From Candidatus Bipolaricaulota bacterium (GTDB lineage: Bacteria > Bipolaricaulota > Bipolaricaulia > RBG-16-55-9): a DNA stretch of 7,002 nt. Of the stretch, positions 1 through 4,869 are shown one piece after another. How positions within the stretch are numbered: the stretch's first letter is position 1; the number at the start of each line of letters is the position of its first letter. Where the stretch lies: positions 1-7,002 of the forward strand of contig WFPR01000186.1 in the NCBI GenBank assembly GCA_015487455.1. The letters run 5' to 3'. The notes beneath the pieces are model-generated. The model ran no database searches. It was not told the origin of the DNA and was given only the letters and a program-made list of their open reading frames with translations. The position numbers were made by a program, and so were the translations under genes.

Positions 1-725
1 CGCCCTCGCCCCCGCCCCGCCATATTCCAGACCCAGACGCGATCCCCCTCGCGGAGCAGCGAGACCTCGGACCACGCCGCCCGCACGGGCTCGAAGCCCT
101 CCTCGCGGAAGCGCCGATACCCCCGCGCCACCCCCGTCAGCGCGCTCGCGTACACGTCCTCCAGCGCGACGGGGCGCTTCAGACCCGGCGCCTCCCGCAG
201 CGCGATCGCCCCCTCCCGAACGCCCTGGGGCGGCGGGTTGTTCACGTTCAGCCCGATCCCTGCGATCGCCCAGTCAACGTGGGCGCCCGAGGCGCTCAGC
301 TCGATCAAGATTCCGCCGAGCTTGCGCCCCTCCAAATATAGATCGTTGGGCCACTTGACCCGCACGGGCACCCCAAAGCTCCGCCGCAGGGCGTCGGCCA
401 GCGCGACCCCCAGCACGAGGGGGAGCGGCTCCACACCCTGCGGCTCGAGGTTGGGCCTCAAGATCAGCGAGAACCACGCGCCCCCCTTGGGCGAGCGCCA
501 CGCTCTCCCCTGCCGCCCCCGGCCCGCCGTCTGCTCCTCCGCGATCACGAGCGTCCCCTCGGGGGCGCCCCGCCCGCGCTCGGCCAGCGCCCGCGCGACG
601 TCCATCGTCGAGCCCACCCGCTCGAAGACGTGCCACTCCGTATAAAACGGAGTGACGTCGGGGGGGAGCGCCCTTTGAATCTTCTTCGCATCAAGATCAA
701 GATGAAGCGCGGGGGGCGCGCTCAT
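1..725 (-). CDS. birA: Biotin-protein ligase (biotin--[acetyl-CoA-carboxylase] ligase), 3' end cut by window edge
   Basis: This enzyme activates biotin with ATP to biotinyl-AMP and transfers it to the acceptor lysine of biotin carboxyl carrier proteins in the cytoplasm. The frame is open for 241 codons from an ATG at 725 to the left edge. Visible motifs are VGSTMD (residues 37-42), the biotinyl-AMP loop GRGRQGR (68-74), KWPND (124-128), GRKLGGILIE (133-142) and GIGLNVN (156-162), all in the expected order for the catalytic domain. The final visible part (around GDRVWVW) is the beginning of the small C-terminal SH3-like domain, so probably only some tens of residues are missing. Only about 30 residues precede the catalytic core, so there is no N-terminal winged-helix DNA-binding domain: this is a group I ligase, not expected to repress transcription as E. 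coli BirA does. The start codon overlaps the ileS stop as ATGA, which implies translational coupling. Identity is secure. Confidence 0.95.
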   Translation of the reverse strand, partial: MSAPPALHLDLDAKKIQRALPPDVTPFYTEWHVFERVGSTMDVARALAERGRGAPEGTLVIAEEQTAGRGRQGRAWRSPKGGAWFSLILRPNLEPQGVEPLPLVLGVALADALRRSFGVPVRVKWPNDLYLEGRKLGGILIELSASGAHVDWAIAGIGLNVNNPPPQGVREGAIALREAPGLKRPVALEDVYASALTGVARGYRRFREEGFEPVRAAWSEVSLLREGDRVWVWNMAGRGRG

Positions 726-3700
726 GAGGGAGCCTTCCCCTCCCCCTCCCCCTCGCCCTTGGGCTTGGGCTTGGACTTGCGCTTGAGGCCCACCTTGGCC
801 CGCAGGCCGTTGACGCTCAGCTCCTCCTCGTGGTCGACGCGATCTTTGGGGGGCTCCGTCAGCGCGAGCTCCACGGCCAGCGTCTCGCTCTGCACCCGCT
901 CCCGGAGCTGCTCGATCGCCCGCCGGAGCTCGGGGTCGGCCTGCACGTACAGCTCGATGCGGTCCGTGACCTCGTACCCGGCCTTCTTGCGCAGCTGCTG
1001 CACCTGGTGGATCAGCTCGCGCACGTGGCCTTCCGCTCGGAGCTCGGGCGTCAGCGCCGTGTCCAGCACCACCACGCACTCGTCGTCGAAGGCGACGGGG
1101 GCCTTCGGCTCCGTCCCGTACGAGACCCTCAGCTCCTCGGGCGTCAGCTCCACCCGCCGCCCGTCCACCGTGAGCTCGACCTTGCCCTGGCGCTCAAGCG
1201 CCTCCGCCAGCGCCCGGGGGTCGGCGGCCTCGACGGCCGCCCTGACGCGCGGGGCCAGCGGCCCGAACTTCGGCCCGATCGCGTTCATCCGCGGCTCGAC
1301 GCTGGGCCGGACGTGTCGGGCCCTTAGATCTTCATCCGTGAAGCGCAACGCCTTGACGTTCAGCTCGCCCTTGATGAGCTCGACGAGCTCCTCGGGCAGC
1401 GCCCGGACCGTCGCGTGCTGCACGGTGATCGCCCTCAAGGGCTGTCGGACCTTGAGGCCGCAGTTCTTCCGGGCGGCGCGCCCCAGCGAGACGATCTGCC
1501 GCGCCACGGCCATCTGCCGCTCCAGCTCGTCGTCGAGGCGGGCAGGGTCGCCCTCCGGGTAGGCGCACAGGTGGACGCTCTCCTCCTCGGGGGCGCCCAG
1601 GCCCCGATAGATCGCCTCGGCGAGGAAGGGCGTGAACGGCGCGAGCAGCTTGCTCAGCCCCAGCAGCATCTCGTAGAGCGTGGCGTAGCCCGCCCGCTTG
1701 TCTCGCGAGAACTCCGACCCCCAGAACCGCGGGCGCGAGACCCGCACGTACCAGTTGCTGAGATCGTCCACGAACAGCTCGATCGCTTGGGTGGCCTTGA
1801 CGACGTCGTAGGCGTCCAGGGCTTGGGTGACCGTCCGGGCCGTCCGCTCAAAGCGCGAGACGATCCAGCGGTCGAGCGCGGGGCGCTCCTCGAGCGCCAG
1901 GGCGTGCTCGTTGTAGTCGAAGCCGTCGATGGAGGCGTAGAGGGCGAAGAAGTTGTAGACGTTCTCGACGGTGCTCAGGAACCCGTAGCGGACGCGGGCC
2001 GCGCCCTCCTTCGACAGCGGGCGGTCCCGCCAGGGGGCGCTCCCCGAGTAGAGATACCAGCGCAGGGTGTCGGCCCCGTACTCGTCGACGAACTCCATCG
2101 GGTCGAGCACGTTGCCGCGCGACTTGCTCATCTTGCGGCCCTGCGCGTCGAGCCCCAGCCCCGTGACGAGCACGTGACGGTACGGGTGCGGGTAGGGCTC
2201 GTCGGGGTAGAGCAGCGTGCTCGTGACCATCAGGGTGTAGAACCAGCCGCGGGTCTGGTCCAGCCCCTCGCAGATGAAGTCCGCCGGGAACTGCTCCCGC
2301 CACAGCTTTTGATTTTCAAAGGGCGCGTGATATTGCGCCGTGTGCATCATCCCGGAGTCGAACCAACAGTCGATCACCTGGGGGACGCGCCGCATCGTCC
2401 CCCCGCAGTCGGGGCACCTCAGCCGCACCTCGTCGATGTAGGGCTTGTGGAACTCGACCCGCTCCGCCAGCGCCTTGTCGAGGGCGTGCTCGACCAGCTC
2501 CCGACGGCTGCCCACGCACAACTCCCGCTTGCAGCCCTCGCAGATCCAGATGGGCAGGGGCGTCCCCCAGTAGCGATCGCGGGAGAGCGCCCAGTCCTTC
2601 ATCGTCTCCAGGAAGTTGCCGTAGCGCCCGTCCCGGATGTGCTCGGGGTGCCAGTGGACGTGCTTGTTGTTCTCGATGATCTCGCGCTGCTTCGCGGTCG
2701 TCTTGATGAACCACGACTCCAGGGCGTAGTAGAGCAGCGGCGTGTCGCAGCGCCAGCAGAACGGGTAGGCGTGCGTGTAGTTCTCCACTTTGTAGAGCAG
2801 CCCCCGCGCCTTGAGGTCGTCGATGATGCGCTTGTCCGCCTCCTTGACGAACAGCCCCGCGTAGGGCTTCACTTCAGGGATGAAGCGCCCGCTCAAGTCG
2901 ACGGTGTGGCGCTTGGGGAGCCCGAGGCGCTCGCCCAACTGGTAGTCCTCCTCGCCGTACATGACGGCCGTGTGGACGACGCCCGTGCCCTCCTCCGTGG
3001 AGACCATCCCGTCCGTCTGCGCCGTCACGAACCACGCCTTGGGCTCCTCCCCCTCGCCCTCAGCCTTGAGCAGCTCCCGCAGGTAGGGGAAGGGGGGCTC
3101 GTACGCCCAGCCCTCCATCTCGGCCCCCTTGAGCGTCCCGAGCAGCTCGTAGTCGCCCTCGAGCACCGCGTCCAGGCGCTCCTTGGCCAGATAGTAGACC
3201 TCGTCGCCCTGCCTGACCTTGGCGTACTCGATGTCGGGGCCGACGGCCAGGGCCACGTTGCCGGGGAGGGTCCAGGGGGTGGTCGTCCACGCCAGCACAT
3301 ATTCGTTTTCGGTCTCGTGCTCGTGCGGACGGCCCTCCAGCTTGAACTTGACGGTGATCGCGGGCTCCGTGACGTCCTTGTAGCCGAGGGCCACCTCGTG
3401 GGAGCTCAGGGGCGTCCCGCAGCGGGGGCAGTAGGGGAGCACCTTGTAGCTCTTGTAGAGCAGCCCCTGCTCCCAGATGCGCTTCAGCGCCCACCAGACG
3501 CTCTCGATGTACTCGTCGGTGTAGGTGATGTAGGCGTTCTCGAGGTCGATCCAGAAGCCCATCCGCTCGATCATGCGCTCCCAGTCGGCCTTGTAGGCCC
3601 AGACGCTCTCCTTGCACTTCTGGATGAAGCGCTCAACGCCGTAGCGCTCGATGTCCGGCTTGCTGTTGAGGCCCAGCGCCTTTTCGACTTCCAGCTCGAC

Positions 3701-3985
3701 GGGCAGGCCGTGGGTGTCCCAGCCGCCCTTGCGCAGGCAGTGGAAGCCGCGCATCGTCTTGTAGCGCGGGAAGAGATCCTTGTAGACGCGGGGCATCAGG
3801 TGGCCGAAGTGGGGCTTCCCGTTGGCCGTGGGCGGGCCTTCGTAGAACACGTACCGTGGCCCGCCCTTCGTCTTCTCCAGCGACTTCTCGAAGGTGCGCC
3901 GGGCCTTCCAGAACTCGAGCACCTCGGCCTCGCGCGCCTGGACGTCCGTCGTCAGCTTGGGGTAGTTGGGTTTGGCCATGGCCAT
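722..3985 (-). CDS. ileS: Isoleucyl-tRNA synthetase, long eukaryote-like (type 2) form
   Basis: This class I synthetase charges tRNA-Ile and hydrolyses mischarged Val-tRNA-Ile. The product is 1087 residues. The HIGH-type motif is HFGH (residues 59-62) after PPTANGKP. The CP1 editing domain shows WTTTPWTLPGN (233-243) and GTGVVH...GEEDY (333-348), where D347 matches the usual editing aspartate. KMSKS is at 618-622. Cysteine pairs at CPRC (186-189), CWRC (410-413), CEGC (482-485) and CPDC (524-527) look like zinc knuckles. The anticodon-binding helical domain follows (about 690-850, with LSNWYVR), then the C-terminal extension typical of type 2 enzymes (DUF5915-like). It ends in a repetitive charged tail. 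I chose the ATG at 3985 because GGAGG lies 8 bases upstream; another ATG lies two codons later. In-frame starts further upstream lie near the promoter -35 box and are unlikely. Type 2 enzymes are generally insensitive to mupirocin, which is known for the family but not tested here. Confidence 0.97.
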   Translation of the reverse strand: MAMAKPNYPKLTTDVQAREAEVLEFWKARRTFEKSLEKTKGGPRYVFYEGPPTANGKPHFGHLMPRVYKDLFPRYKTMRGFHCLRKGGWDTHGLPVELEVEKALGLNSKPDIERYGVERFIQKCKESVWAYKADWERMIERMGFWIDLENAYITYTDEYIESVWWALKRIWEQGLLYKSYKVLPYCPRCGTPLSSHEVALGYKDVTEPAITVKFKLEGRPHEHETENEYVLAWTTTPWTLPGNVALAVGPDIEYAKVRQGDEVYYLAKERLDAVLEGDYELLGTLKGAEMEGWAYEPPFPYLRELLKAEGEGEEPKAWFVTAQTDGMVSTEEGTGVVHTAVMYGEEDYQLGERLGLPKRHTVDLSGRFIPEVKPYAGLFVKEADKRIIDDLKARGLLYKVENYTHAYPFCWRCDTPLLYYALESWFIKTTAKQREIIENNKHVHWHPEHIRDGRYGNFLETMKDWALSRDRYWGTPLPIWICEGCKRELCVGSRRELVEHALDKALAERVEFHKPYIDEVRLRCPDCGGTMRRVPQVIDCWFDSGMMHTAQYHAPFENQKLWREQFPADFICEGLDQTRGWFYTLMVTSTLLYPDEPYPHPYRHVLVTGLGLDAQGRKMSKSRGNVLDPMEFVDEYGADTLRWYLYSGSAPWRDRPLSKEGAARVRYGFLSTVENVYNFFALYASIDGFDYNEHALALEERPALDRWIVSRFERTARTVTQALDAYDVVKATQAIELFVDDLSNWYVRVSRPRFWGSEFSRDKRAGYATLYEMLLGLSKLLAPFTPFLAEAIYRGLGAPEEESVHLCAYPEGDPARLDDELERQMAVARQIVSLGRAARKNCGLKVRQPLRAITVQHATVRALPEELVELIKGELNVKALRFTDEDLRARHVRPSVEPRMNAIGPKFGPLAPRVRAAVEAADPRALAEALERQGKVELTVDGRRVELTPEELRVSYGTEPKAPVAFDDECVVVLDTALTPELRAEGHVRELIHQVQQLRKKAGYEVTDRIELYVQADPELRRAIEQLRERVQSETLAVELALTEPPKDRVDHEEELSVNGLRAKVGLKRKSKPKPKGEGEGEGKAPS
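737..758 (-). other. G-quadruplex-type motif at the ileS/birA junction
   Basis: On the coding (minus) strand there are four G-runs of 3, 5, 5 and 4 bases, separated by loops CGA, A and A. The tract encodes the GEGEGEG tail of IleRS, and its last G-run lies 11 bases before the birA ATG at 725, in the region where a ribosome would dock. The motif is seen directly; folding in RNA is an inference. The same purine-rich run followed by AAGG also supplies the only Shine-Dalgarno-like bases for birA. Confidence 0.5.
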
Positions 3986-3993
3986 CGCGGATC

Positions 3994-3998
3994 CCTCC
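3994..3998 (-). promoter_or_regulatory. Ribosome binding site of ileS
   Basis: GGAGG on the minus strand, within GGGAGGGAT, is 8 bases from the ATG at 3985. It decides that start over the ATG six bases downstream and over upstream in-frame candidates. The leader just upstream is rich in CCC runs that could pair with this site. Confidence 0.75.
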
Positions 3999-4003
3999 CG
4001 GCC

Positions 4004-4022
4004 GGGTCGGGGTCGGGTCGGG
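4004..4022 (+). repeat. Short tandem GGGTC repeat forming a G-quadruplex motif in the ileS leader (template strand)
   Basis: The plus strand reads GGG TC GGGG TC GGG TC GGG: four G-runs separated by identical two-base loops. It lies between the predicted ileS transcription start (near 4037) and the ribosome binding site. The G-rich strand is the template strand, so the transcript carries the C-rich complement. The repeat is seen directly; any effect on transcription is inferred. Confidence 0.5.
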
Positions 4023-4038
4023 CCGAAGCGAAACGGCC
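4021..4038 (-). promoter_or_regulatory. Small hairpin at the predicted 5' end of the ileS transcript
   Basis: On the minus strand GGCCG and CGGCC flank the loop TTTCGCTT, giving a perfect 5-bp stem. It starts almost exactly where the transcript from the upstream promoter would begin, so it could act as a 5'-end stabilising stem. There is no U-run after it, so it is not a terminator, and the roughly 50-base leader is too short for a T-box. The stem is short and may be chance in GC-rich DNA. Confidence 0.3.
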
Positions 4039-4043
4039 TGCCC

Positions 4044-4072
4044 ATCTTACCCCCGACGGCAGAGGGCGTCAA
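4044..4072 (-). promoter_or_regulatory. Predicted sigma70-type promoter for ileS-birA
   Basis: On the minus strand a -35 box TTGACG (4067-4072, five of six consensus bases) is followed by a 17-base spacer and a -10 box TAAGAT (4044-4049, four of six). The start of transcription is predicted near 4037, leaving a leader of about 50 bases. The -35 box overlaps the TGA stop of the upstream HTH gene, and a 12-bp inverted repeat GGCGTTGACGCC (4065-4076) covers it. This would let ileS and birA be expressed independently of the cassette and of ribD-purB. Confidence 0.6.
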
Positions 4073-4584
4073 CGCCGAGTTTCCCGTGCACTTGAGACTT
4101 CCTCGTCAACGAGCAGCCGTTCCACCGGAACTTGAAGCCCCTTCGCCAGGGCTACGATCGTCTCGTAACGAGGGGATTGCTCCCCCAGCTCGATCCGGGC
4201 GATCGTCCCACGTGAAACCCCCGAGCGGCGGGCCAGCTCCTCTTGGCTCACGTTCCTCTCGCGGCGAAGGCGTCGCAGGCGCGCGCCGAAAATGCGCCGA
4301 TCCTCCTCGGCGGCCCTGATGGCCTTCTCCCGATAGGCGGGATCGGCATAGTGCCGCGCGTAGTCCCAGGGGATCTCCTCAATCTGCCCGTCTACCAGCA
4401 CCGCTTCAATGACATAGGGGTGCGGGAGCGCTATGGACTCCACCGCCTTGGGGAAGTTAAGGTCCTCCCAAGGGATCACCCCTTCCTTCTCGTCGGCGAA
4501 CCGCACCCGCAGGCCCTTGGGTGTCGGCTCGGCCCGGGTCATCATTCGCTCGGCCTCCTGCACGTAAACGGCCTTCGTAGCCAT
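4069..4584 (-). CDS. DUF2442-like domain fused to XRE-family HTH domain; probable antitoxin or autoregulator
   Basis: The product is 171 residues. The N-terminal part (about 18-85) resembles DUF2442: LRVRFADEKEGVIPWEDL is followed by a second strand pair VIEAVLVDGQIEEIPWDYA. A linker helix (DPAYREKAIRAAEE) leads into a Cro/CI-type HTH domain (about 100-158) with NVSQEELARRSGVSRGTIAR, where SGVSRGTIARI is the likely recognition helix and GEQSPRYETIVALAKGL completes the fold. It is probably a cytoplasmic DNA-binding protein. The gene starts 6 bases after the DUF4160 stop with a strong ribosome binding site. DUF4160 and DUF2442 genes are commonly found side by side, as I recall, and are usually suspected to be a toxin-antitoxin pair. 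The antitoxin or repressor role here is inferred from the HTH domain, gene order and upstream dyad; an ordinary regulator is the alternative. Confidence 0.85.
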   Translation of the reverse strand: MATKAVYVQEAERMMTRAEPTPKGLRVRFADEKEGVIPWEDLNFPKAVESIALPHPYVIEAVLVDGQIEEIPWDYARHYADPAYREKAIRAAEEDRRIFGARLRRLRRERNVSQEELARRSGVSRGTIARIELGEQSPRYETIVALAKGLQVPVERLLVDEEVSSARETRR

Positions 4585-4585
4585 T

Positions 4586-4598
4586 GGAGGTCACCTCC
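4586..4598 (-). promoter_or_regulatory. Ribosome binding site of the HTH gene inside a perfect 13-base dyad
   Basis: The minus strand reads GGAGGTGACCTCC, an inverted repeat of GGAGGT and ACCTCC around one central G. Its first half is a near-perfect Shine-Dalgarno sequence, the stop codon TGA of the DUF4160 gene lies in its centre, and the HTH gene ATG (4584) starts two bases after it. In RNA, GGAG could pair with CTCC around a 5-base loop and mask the site until a ribosome finishing the upstream gene opens it. The sequence is certain; a regulatory role is inferred. Confidence 0.55.
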
Positions 4599-4833
4599 GT
4601 CGATGTCCGTGAATGCGATCCCAAGCCTCGCGTATAGCTTGAGCGTGCTTATGATAAGCTGCCAGAATTGCCCTTCGCTTTCCCCGTGGCGGCTCCTCCA
4701 TGAACGTCCCGCTGTTCAATCGAATTCGAACTTCCCTCCCGCCGAACCACACATGCACATGGGGCGGTTCGAGCAAGCTCTCCTTCGTGTAAATCACGAA
4801 GCGGAACTCCCCCTCACGGGCTACCGTGGGCAT
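4591..4833 (-). CDS. DUF4160 family protein; possible toxin partner of the HTH/DUF2442 protein
   Basis: The product is 80 residues, the normal size of this family. It starts MPTVAREGEFRFVIYTKE, close to the family opening, and carries the hallmark EPPHVHVWFGG (residues 22-32) with the H25/H27 pair, followed by a strand (REVRIRL) and a C-terminal helix (RRAILAAYHKHAQAIREAWDRI). It ends in four basic residues within HRRR. The biochemical function of DUF4160 is not known to me; the conserved histidines could be catalytic or metal-binding. The family usually sits next to a DUF2442 gene, as here. There is no ribosome binding site upstream, and the predicted -10 box ends five bases before the ATG, so the mRNA is probably leaderless. 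G+C is about 58% by hand count, lower than the flanking genes. Confidence 0.85.
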   Translation of the reverse strand: MPTVAREGEFRFVIYTKESLLEPPHVHVWFGGREVRIRLNSGTFMEEPPRGKRRAILAAYHKHAQAIREAWDRIHGHRRR

Positions 4834-4838
4834 GCTGA

Positions 4839-4867
4839 AGTGTAACGCTTTCGCTACAAAACGGCAA
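4839..4867 (-). promoter_or_regulatory. Predicted promoter of the DUF4160/HTH cassette, giving a leaderless transcript
   Basis: On the minus strand TTGCCG (4862-4867, four of six consensus bases) and TACACT (4839-4844, four of six) are separated by 17 bases, within the 36-base gap between purB and the DUF4160 gene. The -10 box ends five bases before the ATG at 4833, so transcription would begin at or next to the A of the start codon. The region is visibly richer in A+T than the flanking genes. Confidence 0.6.
4841..4858 (-). promoter_or_regulatory. 18-bp inverted repeat over the cassette promoter, candidate operator
   Basis: TGTAGCG-AAAG-CGTTACA on the minus strand has 7-base arms that match at six of seven positions around a 4-base centre. 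It covers most of the spacer and the first four bases of the -10 box, where a bound dimer would block RNA polymerase. XRE-family proteins bind dyads of this size, and one is encoded 257 bases downstream. It has no T-run and so is not a terminator. Binding is inferred. Confidence 0.5.
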
Positions 4868-4869
4868 GT

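Noticed and set aside
3242..3290. Another G-quadruplex motif inside ileS (plus strand, GGGG-A-GGG-TCCA-GGGGG-T-GG)
   Set aside because: Only three runs reach three G bases; the fourth has two, so the motif is incomplete.
3986..4043. T-box or other riboswitch controlling ileS
   Set aside because: The leader is only about 50 bases long and has no T-box sequence, no antiterminator and no terminator.
3986..4072. An N-terminal extension of IleRS starting at 4072
   Set aside because: The extra 29 residues are low-complexity and do not resemble IleRS. The region holds a promoter and leader, and the strong ribosome binding site is placed for the ATG at 3985.
1415..4135. A 906-codon open frame on the plus strand opposite ileS
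   Set aside because: It mirrors ileS almost exactly, is made of Leu/Val/Arg/Gly/Ala-rich sequence with no recognisable domain, and has no ribosome binding site. Such antisense frames are expected opposite GC-rich genes whose reverse frame lacks stop codons.
4834..4869. Intrinsic terminator after purB
   Set aside because: The dyad has a G/T mismatch in short arms and no following T-run on the minus strand; it fits an operator better.
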